Assembly (NCBI GenBank): GCA_020152595.1
Contig: JAIGNY010000089.1
Coordinates: 85,001 to 149,000 of the forward strand
Direction: 5' to 3'
Length of the DNA: 64,000 bases
From: Chiridota heheva
Lineage: Eukaryota > Echinodermata > Holothuroidea > Apodida > Chiridotidae
How positions within the stretch are numbered: position 1 is the first letter of the stretch; each line of letters begins with the position of its first letter. Shown here piece after piece: positions 24,855 through 35,200 of the stretch. The translations under genes and the position numbers were made by a program. Below the pieces are notes generated by a model. The model saw only the letters and a list, made by a program, of their open reading frames with translations, did no database searches and had not been told where the DNA came from.

Positions 24855-24944
24855 GATTGGTTAAACAGACATGTGGCTGTATACGTACCCCGGATTGGTT
24901 CGTATCATGCCTTGCAACCCAGACAGACACTAGTCTTATATATC
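24855..24944 (+). promoter_or_regulatory. Possible promoter-like cluster (two ATTGG boxes and a TATA-like word)
   Basis: GATTGGTT occurs at 24,855 and 24,893, and TATATATC at 24,937. On the plus strand this is the usual order and spacing of inverted CCAAT boxes about 40-80 bp upstream of a TATA box. On the minus strand the same word reads GATATATAAG, a good TATA match about 190 bp before the acidic-frame ATG. Direction is therefore ambiguous. The cluster recurs in copies 3 and 4. Confidence 0.3.
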
Positions 24945-25183
24945 ACGCCTGGCTGTCGTGCCGTCTACAACGATAGTCGTCGAGCTTCTACGGTAGCCTC
25001 AAAGTCTTTTAAATGTCTTTAATATATTTTTTTCTTTTTTGAATATTTATATGCGAGGGTAAAAGTACCTGCCCCAACCAACGCAGTGGTACCGTAGGAG
25101 TCATGCCACGATTTTGTTCTCCTTCCGCCCTCATTTTTTCTTCAAATTTTATTTGTATCGATGCCAGAAAATAAGACGCAGCT

Positions 25184-25445
25184 AATAATAATAATGATAA
25201 TAATAATAATAATTACATAATTACATAACAAAGTATTAACATAACAATAATAACTACATAATAAAGTAAAAATTCATAATAATGATAACTGTAATAAAGT
25301 GTAATAATAATAACAATAATAATTGCATAATTACATAATTACATAACAAAGTATTAAAATAATAATAATAAGTACATAATAAAGTATACAAATAATAACA
25401 ATAATAAATGTAATAAAGTATAAAAATAATAACATTAATAATAAC
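25184..25445. repeat. AT-rich minisatellite between element copies 1 and 2
   Basis: AAT runs mixed with ATTACATAACAAAGTATTA words, leading into element copy 2. No coding signal. Confidence 0.8.
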
Positions 25446-25826
25446 AGGGTTTGAACAGTGAAGGTAATACTGTTTGGGATCATTCTTTTAAACGAAACGA
25501 GCGAATATGGTATTGAATTGAGTGCCCCATGACTAAAACTACTGATTTTTGAAGGTTCAAAATTCAAGTGTTAATTTCTGTTTTTAAATTGATGCCAATG
25601 GCACATGAAATTAAAAAGGAGAAAAATGGAAATTCAAGGCTTAATTCATTAAACATAATCACTTCTTCCTCTGGATCATGTAATTCAGATGATACCTGAC
25701 CGTTAAATTAACTTTTCGATATATTTATTTCAAATTCTTGGAATTTGGGTGCCTGAAAATAAGGGAATATACACAAAATAATGTAGAGATCAAAAATATT
25801 TTCCTTAGATATGTATACCCTTGCCC
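25446..25826 (-). mobile_element. 1.07-kb repeated element, copy 2 (truncated)
   Basis: Matches the first about 370 bp of the other copies, from GGTTTGAACAGTGAAGGTAA to the TATGTATACCCTTGCCC word. There the acidic-frame region should begin, but a purine-rich block replaces it. The hairpin is degraded (ATACTGTTTGGGATCATT on the left arm). This copy lacks both the acidic frame and the promoter-like cluster. Confidence 0.75.
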
Positions 25827-25994
25827 TTGAAATCCAAAGAAATCTGAAGAAATCCGAAGAATTCCAAAGAATCCGAAGGATTCCGAAAAGATTTGAATAA
25901 ATCTGAAGAATTCCGAAAAAGTCTAAAGAATTCCGAAGAAATTCAAAAAAATCCGTAGAAATTTAACGAATTACGAAGAAATCCAAAGAAATTC
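25827..25994 (-). repeat. Inverted fragment of the TTCGGATTTC satellite
   Basis: GAAATCCGAAGAATTCCAAAG-type words are the reverse complement of the second repeat type in the 0.8-22.4 kb satellite. The fragment sits exactly where element copy 2 breaks off and runs directly into the 36-bp minisatellite. Confidence 0.75.
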
Positions 25995-27116
25995 CTACAT
26001 AATAAAGTATCAAAATGATTATAGTAATAACTACATAATAAAGTATCAAAATGATTATAGTAATAACTACATATTAAAGTATCCAAATAATAATAGTAAT
26101 TCCTACATAATAAAGCATCAAAATGATAATAGTAATAACTACATAATAAAGTATCAAAATGATAATATTAATAACTACATAATAAAGTATCAAAATAATA
26201 ATAGTAATAACTACATAATAAAGTATCAAAATGATAATAGTAATAACTACATATTAAAGTATCCAAATAATAATAGTAATAACTACATATTAAAGTATCC
26301 AAATAATAATAGTAATAACTACATAATAAAGTATCAAAATGATAATAGTAATAACTACATAATAAAGTATCAAAATGATAATAGTAATAACTACATAATA
26401 AAGTATCAAAATGATAATAGTAATAACTACATAATAAAGTATCAAAATAATAATAGTAATAACTACATAATAAAGTATCAAAATGATAATAGTAATAACT
26501 ACATATTAAAGTATCAAAATAATAATAGTAATAACTACATAATAAAGTATCAAAATGATAATATTAATAACTACATAATAAAGTATCAAAATGATAATAT
26601 TAATAACTACATAATAAAGTATCAAAATGATAATAGTAATAACTACATAATAAAGTATCAAAATAATAATAGTAATAACTACATAATAAAGTATCAAAAT
26701 GATAATAGTAATAACTACATATTAAAGTATCAAAATAATAAAAGTAATAACTACATAATAAAGTATCAAAATGATAATAATAATAGCTACATAATAAAGT
26801 ATCAAAATGATAATAGTAATAACTACATAATAAAGCATTGAAATGATAATAGTAATAACTACATGATAGAGTATCAAAATGATAATAGTAATAACTACAT
26901 AATAAAGCATCAAAATGATAATAGTAATAACTACATAATAAAGTATCAAAATGATGATAGTAATAACTACATAATAAAATATGAAAATGATAATAGTAAT
27001 AATTGCATAATAAAGTATCAAAATGATAATAGTAATAACTACATAATAAAAGTATGAAAATGATAATAGTAATAACTACATAATAAAAGTATGAAAATGA
27101 TAATAGTAATAACAAC
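25995..27116. repeat. 36-bp minisatellite, about 31 copies
   Basis: The unit is CTACATAATAAAGTATCAAA followed by ATGATAATAGTAATAA (36 bp), with point variants (ACATATTAAAGTATCC, AATAATAG). Because 36 is divisible by three, the minus strand carries long open frames of a 12-residue LYYVVITIIILI repeat. These are by-products of the period, not genes. Confidence 0.92.
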
Positions 27117-28199
27117 CGGGTTTGAACAGTGAAGGTAATACTGTTTGGGATCATTTTTTAACGAAACGAGCGAATATGGTATTGAATTGAGTGCCCCATG
27201 TCTAAAACTACTGATTTTCGAGTGTTCAGAATTCAAGTGTTAATTTCTGTTTTCAAAATGATGCCAATGGTACATGAAATTAAAAAGGAGAAAAATGGAA
27301 ATTCAAGACTTAATTCATTAAACACGATTACCCTTTTCTCTGGATTATGTAATTCAGATGATACCTGACCGTTAAATTACCTTTTCGATATACTTATTTC
27401 AAATTCTTGGAATTTGGGGTGCCTTAAAATAAGGGGAAATACATTAAATAATGTGGAGATCAAAAATATTTTTCTTAGATATGTACACCCTTGCCCACTC
27501 GCCGTTGCCGAGGACGAGTTCCTCGTCCTCCATCTCTCTCTGCGCTGTCGAGACGCTGAATGGCGGTTCGTTGGCGTCCTCGTCCCAATCGCTTACTTCT
27601 TCCGTTATGAAATCGTCCTCGTCGGCTGCAGAATCGGTAGCCGAGCCCTGTAAGCTTAGTGCAGAAGCTGCGGCGTCAAAGTCCCAGTCTTCCTCGTGGC
27701 GTAACCATGCTTCTCGGTCCTTCGTGTAGATTTATAAGGGAAAATACTTGTATCAAGTAGCCATGTTGTCTGAATGATTGCTTGATTGTTGGTAGATCTA
27801 GATGATCGTATGATTGAAAATTATCAAAGCAGGTATTTTGTATTGTCTACAAACAATACCCACCATGCTGTGATTGGTTAGACAGATACGTGGCTGTATA
27901 TGTACCCCCAATTGGTTCGTATCATGCCTTACAACCCAGACAGACACTTGTCCTATATATCACGCCTGGCTGTCGTGCCGTCTACAACGATAGTCGTCGA
28001 GCTTCTACGGTAGCCTCGAAGTCTTTTGAATGTCTTTAATTCATTTTCCTCTTTTTGAATATTTATATGCGAGGGTAAAAGTACCTGCCCCAACCAACGC
28101 AGTAGTACCGTAGGAGTCATGCCACGATTTTGTACTCCTTCCGCCCTCATTTTTTCTTCAAATTTTATTTGTATGGATGCCAGAAAATAAGACGCAGCT
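27117..28199 (-). mobile_element. 1.07-kb repeated element, copy 3 (most complete)
   Basis: Full-length copy from GGTTTGAACAGTGAAGG to GACGCAGC, about 1,083 bp. It carries the acidic frame, ATTGG boxes near 27,872 and 27,910, and TATATATC at 27,954. Relative to copy 1 it has an extra stretch of about 40 bp between the ATG-containing word and the acidic frame (about 27,722-27,760). Right-hand sequence on the minus strand is open for 87 codons (28,216-27,953) but contains no recognisable domain. Confidence 0.65.
27445..27725 (-). pseudogene. Acidic ORF fragment (copy 3)
   Basis: The frame DREAWLRHEEDWDFDAAAS...DEELVLGNGEWARVYIS is fully open, with both silent and replacement differences from copy 1 (for example Asn to Asp twice, Ser to Leu, Val to Met), and stops shortly after at ATTATTTAA. 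No in-frame ATG precedes it: upstream, TAA ATC TAC ACG AAG leads into GAC CGA. The AG just before GAC could be a splice acceptor, making this an internal exon; that is inference only. Confidence 0.42.
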
Positions 28200-28295
28200 A
28201 ATAATAATAATAACAATAATAATGATGATACTAATAGTAATAATAATAATCATAATCATAATCATAATCATGATACTAATAATTATAATAATAAC

Positions 28296-28366
<71 letters not shown>

Positions 28367-28526
28367 TAATATTAACATAATAATATTAATAATGATATTA
28401 ATTATAATAATAATTACATAATTACATAACAAAGTATTAAAATAATAATAATAACTACATAATAAAGTATAATTTTTTTAAATAATAACTGTAAAAAAGT
28501 ATAAAAATAATAACATTAATAATAAC
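28200..28526. repeat. AAT/AATCAT microsatellite between element copies 3 and 4
   Basis: (AAT)n with AATCATAATCAT and ATGATAAT interruptions, starting directly at the right end of element copy 3. Element right ends are thus followed by AAT repeats in both complete copies. Confidence 0.88.
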
Positions 28527-29483
28527 AGGGTTTGAACAGTGAAGGTAATACTATTTGGGGTCATTCTTTAAAACGAAACGACCGAATATGGTATCGATTT
28601 GAGTGCCCCATGTCTAAAACTACTGATTTTTGAGGGTTCAAAATTCAAGTGTTAATTTCTGTTTTTAGATTGATGCCAATGGCACATGAAATTAAAAAGG
28701 AGAAAAATGAAATTCAAGGCTTAATTCATTAAACATAATCACTTCTTTCTCTGGATAATGTAATTCAGATGATACCTGACCGTTAAATTAACTTTTCGAT
28801 ATATTTATTTCAAATTCTTGGAATTTGGGTTGCCTTAAAATAATGGAAAATACACAAAATAATGTGGAGATCAAAAATATTTTCCTTAGATATGTACACC
28901 CTTGCCCACTCGCCGTTGCTGAGGACGAGCTTCTCGTCCTCCATCTCTCTCTCTGCATTGTCGAAACGCTGAATACCGGTTCGTTGGCATCGCTTACTTC
29001 TTCCGTTATGAAATCGTCCTCGTCGGCTGCAGAATCGGTAGCCGAGCCCTGTAAGCTTAGTGCAGAAGCTGCGGCGTCAAAGTCCCAGTCTTCCTCGTGG
29101 CGTAACCATGCTTCTCGGTCCTTCGTGTAGATTTATAAGGGAAAACACTTGTATAAAGTAGCCATGTTGTCTGAATGATTGCTTGATTGTTGGTAGATCT
29201 AGATGATCGAATGATTGAAAATTATCAAAGCAGGTATTTTTTATTGTCTACAAACAATACCCACCATGCTGTGATTGGTTAGACAGACACGTGGCTGTAT
29301 ACGTACCCCCGATCGGTTCGTATCATGCCTTACAACCCAGACAGACACTTGTCCTATATATCACGCCTGGCTGTCGTGCCGTCTACAACGATAGTCGTCG
29401 AGCTTCTACGGTAGCCTCGAAGTCTTTTGAATGTCTTTAATTCATTTTTCTCTTTGTTGAGTATTTATTAGCGAGGGTAAAAG
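28527..29483 (-). mobile_element. 1.07-kb repeated element, copy 4 (right end missing)
   Basis: Matches copy 3 up to GCGAGGGTAAAAG, then diverges at about 29,483 into single-copy sequence. It therefore lacks the last about 110 bp ending in GACGCAGC. ATTGG boxes and TATATATC (29,355) are retained. Confidence 0.7.
28870..29125 (-). pseudogene. Acidic ORF fragment (copy 4, frameshifted)
   Basis: Same frame as in copies 1 and 3 at its start. It has an in-frame deletion of about 12 bp (four codons around the second Trp-Asp motif) and a 2-bp insertion in the CTCTCTCT run, which breaks the frame before the ELVLGNGEWARV part. It is clearly non-functional. Confidence 0.45.
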
Positions 29484-30796
29484 ATATGTATTTAAAACTC
29501 CGGAGAAATTATTCAGTTATCTTTTCATACTATATTCGGCTATTTATTCTATTGATTTTTTACAGAGCATTGCAATTTTAATGTTCTTTTGCAATATGAC
29601 CCTACACTTAGGCCTACGCCTATACAGATTACGTTAGGCTTGTCTGAATCCGCTGACGATGATAGGGTTCTACAAAGAAGTCAACGAAATTGAACATGTT
29701 TACGAACACTGTGCTGAACTAAAGAAATGTTAAAATTATGCATACTTACAGGACATCCTGGCGTCAAGAAAAATACAAATAAATCTAAAATAAATTGTAA
29801 AAAGTAGGAATCCCTGTAGTCAGGGCAATATGCACTAACGTTAGTGCTGCGCACGCACGATACGCTTAAATCGAATGTTTTTGTACATAAACGACCAGCC
29901 ACGTTAGAGTACCCCTCTACCGCAGCATATTTAAATTCTCAGGCGTGAACGCGAACGCACGCTTACTGTATATCGAAAACACAAAAGCACCCGCCACAAT
30001 GATCTGATTCAAGACAAATTAGTTCCGATTTTTTCTTTCTTTTTCATCTGTTTTAGTCGTAAGCCGTATTTGATGTGTTCATCAATTGTTTTGAGGCATA
30101 AAACGTGAACGTAGGCCTAGCGCCATAATGTATAGTGGCATATTGGCAACAAACTTATTTCTTACGCCTTTTCTCTGGGGGTTATCATTTGGTCCGGCGC
30201 AGTGATTTACCATAAGCTTTTGCGGTAGTACATGCCAAAATTTTACGAAGCAATTCACATTATACATCTGATAGAAATGCTAAGTTTTAGTCAAATATCC
30301 TGATAATTATTTTTTGTACCATGAATTTTCCAGTAAAGCAATAACATTACACGTACTATTAAATCCTGATTTGTGATAACGTCCCTTCTCTTATGTACGC
30401 AAGGTGGACAATTTGTAGTCTTTCCGTAAATCGTATGTGCCGCCGAGTGCAAAATCAAAACACCGGAACAGACGTATTTGGAATTAGTTTTCCTTACCAC
30501 CCCATGGGTAATATTAAAGATGCAAATAATCAAAACATGTATTTTCATAAAGAATAAGAAACGTAAATATTGTAAAAATCCTAAGCATGTAAGAACAGAG
30601 TATCGGTATTAAAACCAGTGTTTCATTGCATGCAGGCCTCAACAAATTTTTATAATGAATACCTCGTTTCCTTTTCGATAAGTTACACTATTTTGTTATT
30701 AACTTTGTTACTAATTAATCTTATATTTTCTTCTGTTCTCGATATGTTACAGATAGGCCTAGACTTATGGTATTCAAGAGAAAAACAATAACATGT
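29484..30796. other. Unclassified, apparently single-copy stretch
   Basis: About 1.3 kb lies between the last element copy and the 1,276-bp array. Composition is less repetitive, with 'aggcctac' words. Minus-strand frames of 60-85 codons (30,548-30,291; 30,267-30,082) contain a few Cys residues (KYVCSG, TNCPPCVHKRR), but no domain can be called. It may hold degraded mobile-element coding sequence. I see no promoter, RNA gene or tandem repeat. Confidence 0.4.
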
Positions 30797-31193
30797 CTAA
30801 AGAGGAGATCTACCATTAGAGTTAGGTATAATGTAGATAATAAGTAATAAGAATTAAAATGGAAATGAATGACATAGAACAAAATGAATTTGATATGTAA
30901 TGATTTTTCTTCTCTCATATTTTATAGATATTTTTTCTAAACTCGAGGCTGCTGTTTCTTTATTGAGGCTACTACATAATTGAGACCATACCTACCGAAG
31001 ATATACCATGAGAGTAATTGCATCGAAACAAGGAATGACTATATGAGAAGATCAGCAGAATTGAAGACACAGAATACAGCTACATATAAAGGAACGTCAA
31101 TATACCTGAAATTGTTTCTCTCTCTCTCTCCGTGCCGAGTGTGGAACAGACATTGGCGATCATAATCCTCCAGTCACTTCTTTTTAGAGCTAA

Positions 31194-31529
31194 ATGCATC
31201 ACGCTGTTACTCTTATTCTGTGTTTAGAGCTTCATGATTATACTTGGGAAAATACAGCAGTGGTTTTCCCTTGCCTTTTGCCGGTTTGCATACAGTTTAC
31301 TCTGATAGCCTTTGACGAACCGACATCTTCCTGCAAGGCAGCAGGTATTCGTGGATGGCCGTTGACTCATAAGGAGTTCATCCGCCCTTTAACAGGTTTT
31401 ATTTTTGGTCCTGTTGGGGATCCACTACCCTCCTCATCCAGCAAGCTGAATGGGGGAGCCGGTTTAGTCGCCAACCACTCGACCCATGAACAGGTAGTAC
31501 TGGTTACATGGTTACCAGTAGCAGTTTAG
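31194..31529 (+). other. Recurrent 111-codon frame in the satellite core (probably not a gene)
   Basis: Met-His-His-Ala start, 111 codons, ending ...VVLVTWLPVAV. An equally long frame is intact in four units (31,194; 32,475; 46,500; 47,779). Inner units lose it through single-base indels and substitutions such as the missing base in TATATTGGGAAATT. It covers the conserved core (PLTHKEFIRPLTGFIFGPV). No domain, signal peptide or family is recognised. Loss in ten of fourteen units argues against a protein function. Conservation of the DNA itself is the more notable property. Confidence 0.3.
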
Positions 31530-31820
31530 GACTGACCTGACTTGAGTTTAGGACTGACCTGATATTGTTTCAACAACAATTAAAGTTAAATTTAATTAAA
31601 TTATTGCAACACTGCACGGCGCCTATGCATTTTTTTTGTTTTATTATCCATTCATCGTTTATTTTCGAAATTATTCATGAAAGGAATAAACGATATATAA
31701 ATGCCTCATAATGTATCAATAAATGCTAAAGTATAATGAAGATAAATATAATAGGAAATGAAAATGAATGTTATAGAACTTATTGAATTTAATATGTAAT
31801 GATTTCCTTTTCTCTTATAG

Positions 31821-32013
31821 TTTACAGATTTATTTCATGTGCATTGTAAGCTGCTGCTATTTTACTGAGGCTACTACAGAAATCAAACATACCCAAAGAA
31901 GATCTAGCACGAGAGTTAAGTATAATGTAGATAAGAAATAAAAATGGCAATGCATGATATAGAACAAAATAAATTTGAATTGTAATGTTTTCCTGTTTTC
32001 TCATATTTCATAG
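31821..32013 (+). repeat. Submodule A of the 1,276-bp unit (exon-like)
   Basis: Representative copy. It opens with a pyrimidine tract and TCTCTTATAG/TTTACAG, like a 3' splice site. This is followed by about 92 bp with CTGCTGCTATTTTACTGAGG and AGATCTAGCACGAGAG, then AAGTATAATG, which contains a GT that could act as a donor, then about 95 bp of AT-rich sequence. It is homologous to submodule B directly after it (spacing 186 bp). Confidence 0.7.
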
Positions 32014-32208
32014 ATATATTTAATGTGCAATGGAGGCTGCTGCTACCTTTCTGAGGCTACCACAGAAGTGGACCATGGCCACAGGAGATCTACCATTAGA
32101 GTTAAGTATAATGTAGATAAATAAGTCATAAGAATTAAAATGGAAATGAATGACATAGAACAAAATGAATTTGATATGTAATGATTTCTCTTCTCTCATA
32201 TTTTATAG
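32014..32208 (+). repeat. Submodule B of the 1,276-bp unit (exon-like)
   Basis: Same plan as submodule A: CTCATATTTCATAG, then about 92 bp with GGAGGCTGCTGCTACC and GGAGATCTACCATTAGAG, then AAGTATAATG and an AT-rich spacer ending in CTCATATTTTATAG. A third, diverged submodule (C) starts at 32,209 with ATATTTCTTCTAAACTCGAGG. The A and B blocks are open in one frame (A: MCNVSCCYFTEATTE), but 92 is not divisible by three, so joining A to B breaks the frame. Confidence 0.7.
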
Positions 32209-35200
32209 ATATTTCTTCTAAACTCGAGGCTACTGCTTCTTTGTTGAGGCTACTACATAATTGAGACCATACCTACCAAAGATATACCATGAGAGTAATT
32301 GCATCGAAACAAGGAATGACTATGTGAGAAGATCAGCAGAATCGATGACACAGAATACAGCTACATATGAAGGAACGTCAATATACCTGATACTGTTTCT
32401 CTCTCTCTCTCGGTGCCGAGTGTGGAACAGATATTGGCAATCATGGCCCTCCAGTCACTTCTTTTTAGAGCTAAATGCATCACGCTGTTACCCTTATTCT
32501 GTGTTTGGAGCGTCATGATTATACTTGGGAAAATACAGCAGTGGTTTTCCATTGTCTTTTACCGGTTTGCATACAGTTTACTCTGATAGCCTTGGACGAT
32601 CCAACATCTTCCTGCAAGGCAGCAGGTATTCGTGGATGGCCGTTGACTCATAAGGAGTTCATCCGCCCTTTAACAGGTTTTATTTTTGGTCCTGTTGGGG
32701 ATCCACTACCCTCCTCATCCAGCAAGCTGAATGGGGGAGCCGGTTTAGTCGCCAACCACTCGACCCATGGACAGGTAGTACTGGTTACATGGTTACCAGT
32801 AGCAGTTTAGGACTGACCTGACCTGAGTTTAGGACTGACCTGATATTGTTTCAACAACAATTAAAAATCAATTTAATCAAATTAATGCAACACTGCACGG
32901 CGCCTATGCATTTCCTTTCTTTTATTATCCATTCATTGTTTATTTTCTAAATTATTCATGAAAGGAATAAATGATATATAAATGACTCATAATGTATCAA
33001 TAAATGCTAAAGTATAATGAAGATAATTATGATAAGAAATGAAAATGAATGTTATAGAACTAATTGAATTTAATATGTAATGATTTCTTTTTCTCTCATA
33101 GTTTACAGATATATTTCATGTGCAATGTAAGCTGCTGCTATTTTACTGAGGCTACTACAGAAATCAAACATACCCAAAGAAGATCTAGCACGAGAGTTAA
33201 GTATAATGTAGATAAGAAATAAAAATGGCAATGCATGATATAGAACAAAATAAATTTGAATTGTATTGTTTTCCTGTTTTCTCATATTTCATAGATATAT
33301 TTAATGTGCAATGGAGGCTGCTGCTACCTTTCTGAGGCTACCACAGAAGTGGACCATGGCCACAGGAGATCTACCATTAGAGTTAGGTATAATGTAGATA
33401 AATAATTACTAAGAATTAAAATGGAAATGAATGATATAGAACAAAATGAATTTCATATGTAATGATTTCTCTTCTCTCATATTTTATAGATATTTCTTCT
33501 AAACTCGAGGCTACTGCTTCTTTATTGAGGCTACTACATAATTGAGACTATACCCACCGAAGATATACCATGATAGTAATTGCATCAAAACAAGGAATGA
33601 CTATGTGAGAAGATCAGCAGAATTGATGACACAAAATACAGCTACATATAGGAAGGAACGTCAATATACCTGATATTGTTTCTCTCTCTCGGTGCCGAGT
33701 GTGGAACAGACATTGGCGATCATGATTCTCCAGTCACTTCTTTTTAGAGCTAAATGCATCACGCTGTTACTCTTATTCTGTGTTTAGAGCGTCATGATTA
33801 TATTGGGAAATTACAGCAGTGGTTTTCCCTTGCCTTATGCCGGTTTGCATACAGTTTACTCTGATAGCCTTTGACGAACCAACATCTTCTGCAAGGCAGC
33901 AGGTATTCGTGGATGGCCGTTGACTCATAAGGAGTTCATCCGCCCTTTAACAGGTTTTATTTTTGGTCCTGCTGGGGATCCACTACCCTCCTCATCCAGC
34001 AAGCTGAATGGGGGAGCTGGTTTAGTCGCCAACCACTCGACCCATGGACAGGTAGTACTGGTTACATGGTTACCAGTAGCAGTTTAGGACTGACCTGACC
34101 TGAGTTTAGGACTGACCTGATATTGTTTCAACAACAATTAAAGTTAAATTTAATCAAATTAATGCAACACTGCACGGCGCCTATGCATTTTTTTGTTTTA
34201 TTATCCATTCATTGTTTATTTTCTAAATTATTCATGAAAGGAATAAACGATATATAAATGCCTCATGATGTATCAATAAATGCTAAAGTATAATGAAGAT
34301 AATATAATAAGAAATGAAAATGATTGTTATAGAACTAATTGAATTTAATATTTAATGATTTCCTTTTCTCTATAGTTTACAGATATATTTCATGTGCAAT
34401 GTAAGCTGCTGCTATTTTACTGAGTCTACTACAGAAATCAAACATACCCAAAGAAGATCTAGCATGAGAGTTAAGTATAATGTAGATAAGAAATAAAAAT
34501 GGCAATGAATGATATAGAACAAAATAAATTTGAAATGTAATGTTTTCCTGTTTCTCATATTTCATAGATATATTTAATGTGCAATGGAGGCTGCTGCTAC
34601 CTTCTGAGGCTACTACAGAAGTGGACCATGCCACAGGAGATCTACCATTAGAGTTAAGTATAATGTAGATAAATAAGTAATAAGAATTAAAATGGAAATG
34701 AATGATATAGAACAAAATGAATTTGATATGTAATGATTCTCTTTCTCATATTTTATAGATATTTCTTCTAAACTCGAGGCTACTGTTTCTTTATTGAGGC
34801 TACTACATAATTGAGACTATACCTACCGAAGATATACCATGATAGTAATTGCATCAAAACAAGGAATGACTATGTGAGAAGATCAGCAGAATTGATGACA
34901 CAGAATACAGCTACATAAGGAAGGAACGTCAATATACCTGATATTGTTCTCTCTCTCGGTGCCGAGTGTGGAACAGACATTAACAATGATGACCCTCCAG
35001 TCACTTCTTTTTAGAGCTAAATGCATCACGCTATTACTCTTATTCTGTGTTTAGAGCTTCATGATTATATTGGGAAATTACAGCCGTGGTTTTACTTTGC
35101 CTTATGCCGGTTTGCATACAGTTTACTCTGATAGCCTTTGACGACCAACATCTTCCTGAAAGGCAGCAGGTATTCGTGGATGGCCGTTGACTCATAAGGA

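Larger units (their letters stand above)
24134..25183 (-). mobile_element. 1.07-kb repeated element, copy 1
   Basis: First of four same-orientation copies (24,134; 25,446; 27,117; 28,527). It starts at ACAGGATATGAACGGTGAAGG and ends at AAGACGCAGC, with (AAT)n repeats on both sides. Features seen: a hairpin near the left end, a minus-strand acidic frame (24,418-24,747), two ATTGG boxes and a TATATATC word. No transposase and no long terminal repeats are visible, so a non-autonomous transposon, a captured gene fragment or a complex satellite unit are all possible. The strand given is that of the acidic frame and is tentative. Confidence 0.6.

Noticed and set aside
22393..27154. Tyr/Ile/Val/Thr-rich minus-strand frames of 60-209 codons
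   Set aside because: By-products of the AACTGTAATAAAGTAT and 36-bp minisatellites; the 12-residue period equals 36 bp.
24134..28199. Helitron assignment for the 1.07-kb element because of its hairpin
   Set aside because: The end after the hairpin (in minus orientation ...CATATCCTGTTATT) has no CTRR, insertion between A and T cannot be shown, and no Rep/helicase sequence is present.
30082..30548. Minus-strand Cys-containing fragments (KYVCSG, TNCPPCVHKRR) as a zinc-binding or receptor-tail domain
   Set aside because: Cys/His spacing could not be fitted to any domain I can define, and frames are short and interrupted. Left as unclassified.
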